Source of the DNA: Actinomycetota bacterium
GTDB taxonomy: Bacteria > Actinomycetota > Nitriliruptoria > Euzebyales > Egibacteraceae
Length of the DNA: 15,748 nucleotides
Assembly: GCA_019347785.1 (NCBI GenBank)
Contig: JAHWKQ010000025.1
Location: 1-15,748, forward strand
Reading direction: 5' to 3'
The notes under the pieces were generated by a model. That model was not told the origin of the DNA. It worked only from the letters and a program-made list of their open reading frames with translations, and ran no database searches. The position numbers and the translations under genes are program-made. Of the stretch, positions 9,682 through 15,748 are shown one piece after another; position 1 is the stretch's first letter, and each line of letters starts with the position of its first letter.

Positions 9682-11237
9682 AACGGGATGTTGCCGTGCT
9701 TGCGCGGCGGGCGGACGTGGCGCTTGGTGCGTGTGAACCGGAGCGCCCTGATCAGCTGCCGGCGCGTCTGCGACGGCTCGATCACGTCGTCGAGGTAGCC
9801 GCGCTCGGCGGCCTTCCAGGGGTTGGCGAGCTCGGCGTTGTAGCGCTCGACCAGCTCGTCGCGGCGGGCCTCGGGGTCGTCGCTGTCCGACAGCTGCCGG
9901 CGGTACACGACGTTGACGGCGCCCTGGGCGCCCATGACGGCGATCTCGGCCGTCGGCCAGGCCAGGTTCACGTCCGCACCCACGTGCTTGGAGCCCATCA
10001 CGTCGTACGCGCCCCCGTAGGCCTTGCGGGTGATGACGGTCAGCTTCGGCACGGTGGCCTCGCAGTAGGCGTACAGCAGTTTGGCGCCGTGGCGGATGAT
10101 GCCGCCCCACTCCTGTGAGGTCCCCGGCATGAAGCCCGGTACGTCGACGAAGGTGACGACCGGGACGTTGAACGCGTCGCAGGTGCGCACGAACCGCGCC
10201 GCCTTCATGGAGCTGGCCAGGTCCAGCGTCCCGGCCAGCGACAGCGGCTGGTTGGCGACCACGCCGACGGGGTGGCCATCGAGGCGGGCGAAGCCGACGA
10301 CGATGTTGTCCGCCCAGTGCGCCTGCACCTCGAGGAAGTCACCGTCGTCGACGACCCGGGCGATCACCTCGCGCATGTCGTAGGGGGCGTTCGTCGAGTC
10401 GGGGATGATGCCGTCCAGCGCCGCGTCCGCCCGCTCCGGGTCGTCGGCGGGCTCCAGCCGTGGCGGCTCCTCCAGGTTGTTCGACGGCAGGAAGCCCAGC
10501 AGCTCCTGGATGTCAGCGATGCACGACCCCTCGTCGTCGCACGCGAAGTGGGCGACGCCGGAGCGGGTGTTGTGGCTGGCCGCCCCGCCCAGGTCCTCGA
10601 AGGACACGTCCTCGCCGGTGACGGTCTTGATGACCTCCGGGCCGGTGACGAACATGTGGGACCGCTCCCTGACCATGAGCGTGAAGTCGGTCATGGCGGG
10701 GGAGTAGACGGCGCCGCCGGCGCAGGGGCCCATGATCGCCGAGATCTGCGGCACCACGCCGGACGCCTTGACGTTGCGGTAGAAGATGTCGCCGTAGCCG
10801 CCCAGGGCCACGACGCCCTCCTGGATGCGGGCGCCGCCGGAGTCGTTCAGCCCGACGAGCGGGACGCCCATGCGGATCGCGGCGTCCATGATCTTGACCG
10901 TCTTCTCCGCGAAGACCTCGCCGAGCGAGCCGCCGAAGACGGTGAAGTCCTGGCTGAAGACGCACACGGGCCGGCCGTCGACGGTGCCATGGCCGGTGAC
11001 CACGCCGTCCCCGAAGACCCTGCGCGACTCCAGGTCGAAGCCGGTGGCGCGGTGCACCGCGAGGCGGTCGGTCTCGACGAACGAGCCAGGGTCCAACAGC
11101 AGGTCGAGACGCTCCCGGGCGGTGAGCTTGCCCTTCGCGTGCTGGCTCTCGACGGCCCGCGCCGAGCCGGCGTGCAGCGCCTCGTCGACACGCCGGCGCA
11201 GCTCCTCCAACTTCTCCTTCGTCGTCTTGGCGGGCAC
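9678..11237 (-). CDS. pccB: Propionyl-CoA carboxylase beta subunit (carboxyltransferase)
   Basis: This 519-residue carboxyltransferase moves the carboxyl group from biotin to an acyl-CoA. Two crotonase-like halves are evident. The N-terminal half has [19 protein letters not shown] (131-149) and the oxyanion-hole motif [11 protein letters not shown] (170-180). The C-terminal half has [26 protein letters not shown] (365-390) and [15 protein letters not shown] (404-418). Asp412 in YGGAYDVM corresponds to Asp422 of Streptomyces coelicolor PccB, the residue reported to favour propionyl-CoA; acetyl-specific AccB has Ile there. The product would be methylmalonyl-CoA, the substrate (after epimerisation) of the mutase at 1206. 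The start is GTG 11237 behind GGGAGG with 5-6 nt spacing. The epsilon gene overlaps its stop by 4 bp. It is divergent from the biotin ligase gene, 65 bp apart. Confidence 0.94.
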   Translation of the reverse strand: MPAKTTKEKLEELRRRVDEALHAGSARAVESQHAKGKLTARERLDLLLDPGSFVETDRLAVHRATGFDLESRRVFGDGVVTGHGTVDGRPVCVFSQDFTVFGGSLGEVFAEKTVKIMDAAIRMGVPLVGLNDSGGARIQEGVVALGGYGDIFYRNVKASGVVPQISAIMGPCAGGAVYSPAMTDFTLMVRERSHMFVTGPEVIKTVTGEDVSFEDLGGAASHNTRSGVAHFACDDEGSCIADIQELLGFLPSNNLEEPPRLEPADDPERADAALDGIIPDSTNAPYDMREVIARVVDDGDFLEVQAHWADNIVVGFARLDGHPVGVVANQPLSLAGTLDLASSMKAARFVRTCDAFNVPVVTFVDVPGFMPGTSQEWGGIIRHGAKLLYAYCEATVPKLTVITRKAYGGAYDVMGSKHVGADVNLAWPTAEIAVMGAQGAVNVVYRRQLSDSDDPEARRDELVERYNAELANPWKAAERGYLDDVIEPSQTRRQLIRALRFTRTKRHVRPPRKHGNIPL

Positions 11238-11262
11238 GTGGGCCTCCCGTGGCAGAGTCGCG

Positions 11263-11268
11263 AGTCTA
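11263..11268 (-). promoter_or_regulatory. Probable -10 box of the carboxylase beta/epsilon operon
   Basis: TAGACT on the minus strand lies 25 bp before the GTG at 11237, giving a leader of about 19 nt that contains the GGGAGG ribosome site. No convincing -35 is present. The 65-bp intergenic region must also serve the divergent biotin ligase gene, for which I see no clear box. Confidence 0.45.
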
Positions 11269-11302
11269 GTGCGCCCGCGCCGTGTGATCGCGCTGTGCGA
11301 GC

Positions 11303-12121
11303 ATGCCGCACGTGTCCGGGGCCATGGCGGGACCACCCACCCGGCTCGTCCGCGAGCTCGTGGACGGGCCGAGCATCGTGCGCTCCGTCGACTGGCGTCC
11401 GACGACCCCGTCGACGAGCACGCTGGCCGTGGAGGCGGCGGCCGCGGGGGCCCCGGAGGGCCACCTGGTGCTCGCCGACCACCAGAGCGCCGGGCGGGGC
11501 CGCCTGGGCCGGGCCTGGGAGGCGCCGCCGGGCACGTCGCTGCTGCTGTCGCTGGTCCTGCGCCCCGCCGTGGCGCCGGGGCGGCTGGCGTCACTTCCGC
11601 TGCTGGTGGGGGTCTGCCTGGCCGAGGCGTGCGAGGCGCTGTCGGGCGACGTGCCGCCCGTGCGCCTGAAGTGGCCCAACGACCTGCTCGTCGCGGGGCG
11701 CAAGGCGGCCGGGGTGCTGGCGGAGCGCGTCGCCGGCGGGGCCGTCGTCCTGGGCGTCGGGGTGGACGTCGACTGGCGAGGGGTCCCGCGCCCCCCCGGG
11801 CTGGCCACGTCGACGTCGCTGGCCGAGGCCGCGCGCGGGCCGGTCGACCGCTGGGCGCTCCTGGAGGCCTTCGTGGGCGCGCTGGGCCCGGGCTACGGCG
11901 CCTGGCAGGCGGCGCCGGAGGCCTTCATGCCCGCCTACCGGGCACGGTGCGCCACCCTCGGCCGACGGGTGCGGGTGCGCCGGCTGGCCGCCCCGCCGCT
12001 GGGGGGCCGGGCGGTGGACCTGGACCGCGACGGCGCCCTGATGGTCCGGACCCCCGACGGGCGCACCGAGCCGGTCGCCGCCGGGGACGTCGAGCACGTC
12101 ACCGGCCTGTGGCCGGCATAG
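11303..12121 (+). CDS. birA: Biotin--[acetyl-CoA-carboxylase] ligase, without HTH domain
   Basis: This 272-residue enzyme activates biotin with ATP and attaches it to the carrier lysine of biotin enzymes, here presumably Lys543 of the nearby carboxylase alpha subunit. Family motifs run in order: STSTLA (37-42, normally S-T-N), [13 protein letters not shown] (60-72) for biotinyl-AMP binding, LKWPNDLL (122-129), [10 protein letters not shown] (132-141), and LGVGVDVDW (150-158), then the C-terminal SH3-like domain (RRVRVRRL to the end). It lacks the N-terminal DNA-binding domain of E. coli BirA, so it is not expected to be a repressor. Asp155 stands where most ligases have the Asn of GIGxN. The ATG at 11303 is used; ATG 11324 is an alternative and neither has a ribosome site. 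It is divergent from the carboxylase beta gene, a sensible partnership. Its TAG stop is part of the next gene's -10 box. Confidence 0.92.
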   Translation: MPHVSGAMAGPPTRLVRELVDGPSIVRSVDWRPTTPSTSTLAVEAAAAGAPEGHLVLADHQSAGRGRLGRAWEAPPGTSLLLSLVLRPAVAPGRLASLPLLVGVCLAEACEALSGDVPPVRLKWPNDLLVAGRKAAGVLAERVAGGAVVLGVGVDVDWRGVPRPPGLATSTSLAEAARGPVDRWALLEAFVGALGPGYGAWQAAPEAFMPAYRARCATLGRRVRVRRLAAPPLGGRAVDLDRDGALMVRTPDGRTEPVAAGDVEHVTGLWPA

Positions 12122-12124
12122 TCT
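12119..12124 (+). promoter_or_regulatory. -10 box overlapping the birA stop codon, leaderless start of the FAD oxidoreductase gene
   Basis: TAGTCT comprises the TAG stop of birA plus three bases. It is followed by 7 nt and then the GTG at 12132. There is no ribosome site. The spacing is that expected for a leaderless transcript. Confidence 0.5.
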
Positions 12125-12131
12125 CTGCCCC

Positions 12132-13556
12132 GTGAGGCAGCGACGCGACGCCGTGGTCGTCGGGGCGGGGCCGAACGGCCTCGCCGCCGCCGTGACGCTG
12201 GCGCGCGCCGGCCGATCGGTGCTGGTCGTCGAGGCCCAGGACACCATCGGCGGCGGTTGTCGCTCGGCGGAGCTCACGCTGCCGGGCGTCGTGCACGACG
12301 TGTGCTCGGCGATCCACCCGCTGGCGTCCGCGTCGCCGTTCTTCGCCGACATCGGGCTCACCCGCCTGGGCGTCGAGCTCGTCCACCCCGCGGCGCCGCT
12401 GGCCCACCCGCTGGACGACGGGACGGCCGCGGTGCTGGAGCGCTCGACCAGCGCGACCGGCGCGACGCTCGGTCCGGACGCGCGAGCCTGGCGACGGCTG
12501 CTCGATCCCCTGACGGCGCGGGCCGGGCCGCTCGTGGACGGGATCCTCGACGTCCGGCGGGCGCCGCTTCACCCCGCCGCGCTGGCCCGCTTCGGCCTGC
12601 GGGCGGCGGGCTCGTCGGTGCGGCTGGCGGACCGGTGGTTCTCCGGAGGCCATGCGCCGGCGCTGCTGGGCGGCATGGCCGCCCACGCCGCCCTGCCCCT
12701 GGACAGGCTGCCGACCGGGGCGTTCGGGCTGATGTTCGCCACGCTGGGCCACGCCGTCGGCTGGCCGGCCGCCCGCGGCGGCTCGCAGGTCATCGCCGAC
12801 GCGCTGGCGCGCCACCTACGGGCGCTCGGCGGGGAGGTGGTCACCGGCTGGCGGGTGGACTCCGTGGACGAGCTGCCGCCGGCGTCGGCGGTGCTGCTGG
12901 ACGTCGCCCCCCGCGCGTTGCTGCGCCTGGCCGGGCACCGCCTCCCCCGTCGGTACCGGCGGGCGCTGGCGCGCTTTCGTCACGGCCCCGGCGTGTTCAA
13001 GCTCGACTGGGCGCTCGACGGCCCCATCCCGTGGCGCGCGGAGGGCTGCCACCGTGCGGGGACCGTGCATGTCGGGGGGACGCTGCGCCAGGTCGCCGCC
13101 GCCGAGGACGCCGTGTGGCGCGACCGGGTACCCGACGAGCCCTTCGTGGTGCTCGCCCAGCAGAGCCGCTTCGACGACACCCGGGCGCCGGGGGGCACGC
13201 ACACGGGCTGGGCCTACTGCCACGTCCCCCCGGGCTGTCCGGTGGACATGACTGACGCGATCGAGCGCCAGGTCGAGCGCTTCGCGCCGGGCTTCCGGGA
13301 CCGTGTGCTGGCCCGGGCCGTCGCGCCGCCGGCGGAGGTCGAGCGCCACAACGCCAACTGCGTGGGGGGAGACATCAGCGGCGGCGTGCTCGACGTCGCC
13401 CAGGCGGTGGCCCGGCCGGCCGCCCGTCTGGCGCCGTGGACGACCCCCGACCGGGGGCTGTACCTGTGCTCGTCGTCGACGCCGCCGGGCGGCGGGGTGC
13501 ACGGCATGTGCGGACACCTCGCCGCCCGTGCGGCGCTACGGCGCGCCGACTGGTAG
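12132..13556 (+). CDS. FAD-dependent oxidoreductase of the phytoene desaturase/PYROXD2-like group
   Basis: This 474-residue flavoprotein has an N-terminal dinucleotide-binding motif VVVGAGPNGLAAAVTLARAG (about 8-27), an acidic residue ending the second strand (VVEAQDTIGGGCRS), and the C-terminal FAD motif LYLCSSSTPPGGGVHGMCGHLAA typical of the phytoene desaturase (CrtI)/PYROXD2 group. The family oxidises or isomerises carotenoids, but many bacterial members near PYROXD2 have no assigned substrate. No crtB, crtE or other carotenoid gene is visible nearby, so a carotenoid role is not supported by context. The start is GTG 12132, placed by a -10 box that overlaps the birA stop. It is convergent with the zinc dehydrogenase gene, with 5 bp between stop codons. 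The family is firm, the substrate unknown. Confidence 0.82.
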   Translation: MRQRRDAVVVGAGPNGLAAAVTLARAGRSVLVVEAQDTIGGGCRSAELTLPGVVHDVCSAIHPLASASPFFADIGLTRLGVELVHPAAPLAHPLDDGTAAVLERSTSATGATLGPDARAWRRLLDPLTARAGPLVDGILDVRRAPLHPAALARFGLRAAGSSVRLADRWFSGGHAPALLGGMAAHAALPLDRLPTGAFGLMFATLGHAVGWPAARGGSQVIADALARHLRALGGEVVTGWRVDSVDELPPASAVLLDVAPRALLRLAGHRLPRRYRRALARFRHGPGVFKLDWALDGPIPWRAEGCHRAGTVHVGGTLRQVAAAEDAVWRDRVPDEPFVVLAQQSRFDDTRAPGGTHTGWAYCHVPPGCPVDMTDAIERQVERFAPGFRDRVLARAVAPPAEVERHNANCVGGDISGGVLDVAQAVARPAARLAPWTTPDRGLYLCSSSTPPGGGVHGMCGHLAARAALRRADW

Positions 13557-13561
13557 GCCTG

Positions 13562-14704
13562 TCAGGCCGCGTGCGGGTGCAGGACGATCTTGCTGTAGCC
13601 CTCCTCGCGCTTGTCGAAGCGCTCGTAGGCGTCCGGCGCCTCGTCCAGCGGCAGCTCCTTGGAGACCACGAAGCTGGGCTCGGCCCGACCCGCGATGATC
13701 ATGTCGCGCAGCTGGCGGTTGTACGACTTGACGTTGCACTGCCCGGTGCCCATCGACAGGCCCTTCTCGAAGAACTTGCCGATCTCGAACAGCAGGCGGC
13801 CGTTGGCCGCCTCCTCACTGGGCGCACCCGGGTCCGAGGGCACGTACAGCCCGATGGTGCCGATGCGGCCGGTCGCGCGCACCGTGTAGACGAGGCTGTT
13901 CAGCACGATGGCGGGCTGCTCCTCGCCGCCGCCGGAGACGGTCGCCTGGTAGCCGACGGCGTCGATCCCCTTGTCGGTGCCGTCGCCGTTGGTCTGGTCG
14001 GTGATGTACTGGACGGCGTCGACCTCGTCGTAGTTGACGGGGATCGCGCCGATCCGCTCGGCCAGGTTCAGGCGGTTGGGCACCCGGTCGACGCTGAAGA
14101 CCTTCGCGGCGCCGCGGAGCAGGCTTGAGTAGGCGGCCATCAGCCCCACCGGGCCCGCGCCGTACACGGCGACGGTGTCGCCGGGGCCGACCTGGGCCAT
14201 CTCCGAGCCGTGGTAGCCGGTCGGGAAGATGTCGGCGAGCATCGCGAAGTCCGCCTCGTGCTCGTCCCCGGACGGCAGCTTCAGCGCGTTGAAGTCCGCG
14301 AAGGGCACACGCAGGTACTCGGCCTGGCCGCCGGTGTAGGGGCCCATCGCCACGTAGCCGTATGCGCCCCCGCCGAAGCCGGGGTTGACGGTGAGGCAGA
14401 ACCCGGTGCGGTTGGCCTCGCAGTTGCGGCAGAAGCCGCAGGCGACGTTGAACGGCAGCGAGATGCGGTCACCCGGCTGCAGCTTGGCGACACCCGGGCC
14501 GACCTCCTCGACGACGCCCATGTTCTCGTGGCCGAACACGATCCCCGGCTCGGCGCCGGTGCGCCCCTCGTACATGTGCAGGTCCGAGCCGCAGATGCAC
14601 GTGGACGTCACCCGGATCAGCACGTCGGTCGGATCCTGCATGCGGGCGTCGGGCACCTCCTCGACGGCGACCCTGAACGGCTCCTTGTAGACGACGGCTC
14701 TCAT
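13562..14704 (-). CDS. Zinc-dependent alcohol dehydrogenase, glutathione-independent formaldehyde dehydrogenase-like
   Basis: This 380-residue medium-chain dehydrogenase is predicted to oxidise an alcohol or aldehyde hydrate with NAD. Catalytic-zinc ligand candidates are Cys38 (CICGSDLHMYEG) and His59 with Glu60 (FGHENMG). The structural zinc cysteines are 89, 92, 95 and 103 (CGFCRNCEANRTGFC). The Rossmann motif VAVYGAGPVGLMAA follows a region of IFPTGYHGSEMA. The insert around VGYQATVSGGGEEQPA and the overall layout resemble glutathione-independent formaldehyde dehydrogenases of the FdhA type, but many such proteins act on other substrates, so the substrate is open. ATG 14704 is chosen for the GGAGGGAG sequence just upstream. 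A -35/-10 pair (TTTACG-17-TATGGT) lies about 66 bp further upstream. The gene stands alone, divergent from a GAF-domain gene. Confidence 0.86.
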   Translation of the reverse strand: MRAVVYKEPFRVAVEEVPDARMQDPTDVLIRVTSTCICGSDLHMYEGRTGAEPGIVFGHENMGVVEEVGPGVAKLQPGDRISLPFNVACGFCRNCEANRTGFCLTVNPGFGGGAYGYVAMGPYTGGQAEYLRVPFADFNALKLPSGDEHEADFAMLADIFPTGYHGSEMAQVGPGDTVAVYGAGPVGLMAAYSSLLRGAAKVFSVDRVPNRLNLAERIGAIPVNYDEVDAVQYITDQTNGDGTDKGIDAVGYQATVSGGGEEQPAIVLNSLVYTVRATGRIGTIGLYVPSDPGAPSEEAANGRLLFEIGKFFEKGLSMGTGQCNVKSYNRQLRDMIIAGRAEPSFVVSKELPLDEAPDAYERFDKREEGYSKIVLHPHAA

Positions 14705-14776
14705 GTCGCTCCCTCCGGTTGGATCGGGCGACGGCGTGCACCCCGCCTGTCGGGCTCCGTCCGCCGCCCGTGGCCA

Positions 14777-14805
14777 ACCATAGGAGCCGGGACCGGGCTC
14801 GTAAA
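14777..14805 (-). promoter_or_regulatory. Probable promoter of the zinc dehydrogenase gene
   Basis: On the minus strand TTTACG (14805-14800), 17 bp, then TATGGT (14782-14777) form a reasonable -35/-10 pair. The predicted leader is about 66 nt and ends in a GGAGGGAG ribosome site before the ATG at 14704. It sits in the 142-bp gap shared with the divergent GAF-domain gene. Confidence 0.5.
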
Positions 14806-14846
14806 CGGGTGAGTCACACGCCCCGGCGATACTGCGGTCGCCCACC

Positions 14847-15623
14847 ATGACCGACATCGACGTCCCCGCCGCCGCTCGGGGCCCGCGGATCCCGCGGGTC
14901 TTCTGGCTCGAGGTGGGCGCCGTCATCGGCGGCTACGTCGCGGCGGCGCTCGCCGGCCCCCCGGGGGGCCGCTGGCGGGTGGCGCTGCTGGTCGCGGGCG
15001 CGGCGTGCGTGGCCGTGCCGGTCTACCTCAAGTCCCGCCGGGAGCTGGCCGCCCGGCGCGCGCGCTGGTCGGCCGAGCGGCTGGCGATCGAGTACGAGGC
15101 GCGGCTGGCGGCGACGCTGGGGGACGTGGTCACGCCGATCGCCTCGCTGCTGGGCTCCCTGGGCGGCGCCCCGCCGGCGGCGCGGGCGACCATCGCCGCG
15201 CAGCTGACCCAGGCGGTCGTCGACGCCGCGGCCCGGCTGTGCGGCGGCGGGCGCACCCGCAGCGTCTACTACTCGTTGTCCGACGGCGCGCTCGCCCCCG
15301 CGGCGTGGACGGGCCGGGCCGACCGGCCCACCCGGGTCTTCCGCCGCGGCCAGGACGCCGCCGGTGACGTCGCGCACGGCCTCGTCGAGCGCCGCGACTC
15401 GATGCTGGTCGCCGACGTGGGCGACCAGCCCGGCGAGTACGGGGCCTACGTCAGCGTCGCCGTGTTCGCCGACGGCCGGGCCTTCGGCCTCTTGACCGTC
15501 GACGCCCCCGACCCCGGCGGGCTGGACGAGACCGACCTGATGGTCGCCCGTGCGCTGGCCCACCTGCTCGGCGCGGGTCTGGCGGTGGCCCGGACTCCGG
15601 GCGCGGCACACGGGGTAGCATGA
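14847..15623 (+). CDS. Two-helix membrane protein with a GAF-like sensory domain
   Basis: This 258-residue protein has two N-terminal hydrophobic helices (about 18-37 and 44-61) joined by a short Gly/Pro turn. A charged, Arg-rich helical segment (62-90) probably extends from the membrane. The region from about 112 to 248 has the alternating pattern of a GAF domain: VYYSLSDGALAPAAWTG, MLVADVGDQPGEYGAYVSVAVFADGRAFGLLTVDAPD, then DETDLMVARALAHLLG. GAF domains bind small ligands or mediate dimerisation in signalling proteins. There is no kinase, cyclase or HTH output domain, so the effect must pass through a partner. The start is ATG 14847; a weak GATACT box (14828-14833) lies 13 nt before it and no strong ribosome site is seen. 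The next gene begins 5 bp after its stop, suggesting a functional link. The specific ligand is unknown. Confidence 0.72.
   Translation: MTDIDVPAAARGPRIPRVFWLEVGAVIGGYVAAALAGPPGGRWRVALLVAGAACVAVPVYLKSRRELAARRARWSAERLAIEYEARLAATLGDVVTPIASLLGSLGGAPPAARATIAAQLTQAVVDAAARLCGGGRTRSVYYSLSDGALAPAAWTGRADRPTRVFRRGQDAAGDVAHGLVERRDSMLVADVGDQPGEYGAYVSVAVFADGRAFGLLTVDAPDPGGLDETDLMVARALAHLLGAGLAVARTPGAAHGVA
15616..15621 (+). promoter_or_regulatory. -10 box overlapping the stop of the GAF-domain gene
   Basis: TAGCAT ends on the first base of the TGA stop at 15621-15623 and is followed by 7 nt and the ATG at 15629. There is no ribosome site. This is the same geometry as at 12119. Confidence 0.45.
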
Positions 15624-15628
15624 GCGTG

Positions 15629-15748
15629 ATGACATCGATGATGCAGGGTCCAGTCGTCACCGAGCTCGGCCGGCGGTGGGTCACCGGGCAGGTCAGCTCG
15701 GACGAGTACTTCGACCGGGTCTGGCGGGACGCGCTGACGCGCGCCACC
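15629..15748 (+). CDS. Hypothetical protein, N-terminal part (cut by window edge)
   Basis: Forty codons are visible before the window ends: MTSMMQGPVVTELGRRWV, then SSDEYFDRVWRDALTR. The segment is predicted to be largely helical and charged, without a signal peptide or membrane segment. I do not recognise a family. The ATG at 15629 is chosen because a TAGCAT box ends 7 nt before it; GTG 15626 is an in-frame alternative. It begins 5 bp after the GAF-domain gene on the same strand, so the two are probably co-transcribed or functionally linked. Confidence 0.6.
   Translation, partial: MTSMMQGPVVTELGRRWVTGQVSSDEYFDRVWRDALTRAT

Noticed and set aside
10272..11669. 465-residue plus-strand frame opposite the carboxylase beta gene
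   Set aside because: Antisense composition without motifs; the beta subunit on the minus strand is unmistakable.
14955..14970. Perfect 16-bp palindrome GGCCCCCCGGGGGGCC
   Set aside because: It lies in the Gly/Pro turn codons of the GAF-domain protein and is probably a by-product of GC-rich codons; no second copy was noticed.

Overview
The window is very GC-rich, densely coding DNA, almost certainly from a high-GC actinobacterium. Supporting signs are the C-A gene order and sequence of a Bacillus/actinobacterial-type succinate dehydrogenase, an acyl-CoA carboxylase with a separate small epsilon subunit, an LpdA-like quinone reductase, many GTG starts, and -10 boxes of the TANNNT type placed 6-9 nt before start codons (leaderless mRNAs). 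A deep-branching actinobacterium would fit, but the genus cannot be read from the sequence.

Layout. 1-1097 (minus): sdhC and the first 97 codons of sdhA. 1206-2810 (plus): stand-alone catalytic subunit of a B12-dependent acyl-CoA mutase, best called methylmalonyl-CoA mutase. 2833-3165 (minus): decayed C-terminal piece of a VapC-type PIN toxin. 3186-4580 (plus): LpdA-like flavoprotein. 4601-5005 (plus): HTH-TOBE (molybdate-type) regulator. 5006-6193 (minus): acetyl-CoA acetyltransferase-type thiolase. 6391-7131 (plus): FabG/PhaB-type 3-oxoacyl reductase. 7136-8902 (minus): biotin carboxylase/biotin carrier alpha subunit. 9041-9478 (plus): lipoprotein blue-copper protein. 9415-9681 (minus): small epsilon subunit. 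9678-11237 (minus): carboxyltransferase beta subunit. 11303-12121 (plus): biotin protein ligase. 12132-13556 (plus): FAD oxidoreductase of the phytoene desaturase/PYROXD2 group. 13562-14704 (minus): zinc alcohol/formaldehyde dehydrogenase family. 14847-15623 (plus): two-helix membrane protein with a GAF-like domain. 15629-15748 (plus): start of an unidentified gene.

How they fit together. The clearest theme is propionyl-CoA use. A propionyl-CoA carboxylase (alpha, beta with the propionyl-type Asp412, epsilon) and its biotin ligase make methylmalonyl-CoA. The mutase makes succinyl-CoA, and succinate dehydrogenase takes the product on through the TCA cycle. The thiolase and reductase handle acetoacetyl-/3-hydroxyacyl-CoA and could feed the same pool. 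The epimerase, the mutase's B12-binding subunit, sdhB and any PHA synthase are not in the window.

I see mainly core metabolism and no convincing new defence or mobile system. The most noteworthy signals are the repeated leaderless promoter architecture, including two -10 boxes built over the previous gene's stop codon; convergent genes whose stops abut or overlap; the cupredoxin gene inverted within the carboxylase cluster; two catalytic-site variants (mutase, biotin ligase); and the toxin relic. No intergenic stretch exceeds 200 bp, and I saw no tRNA, rRNA, CRISPR array or insertion sequence.
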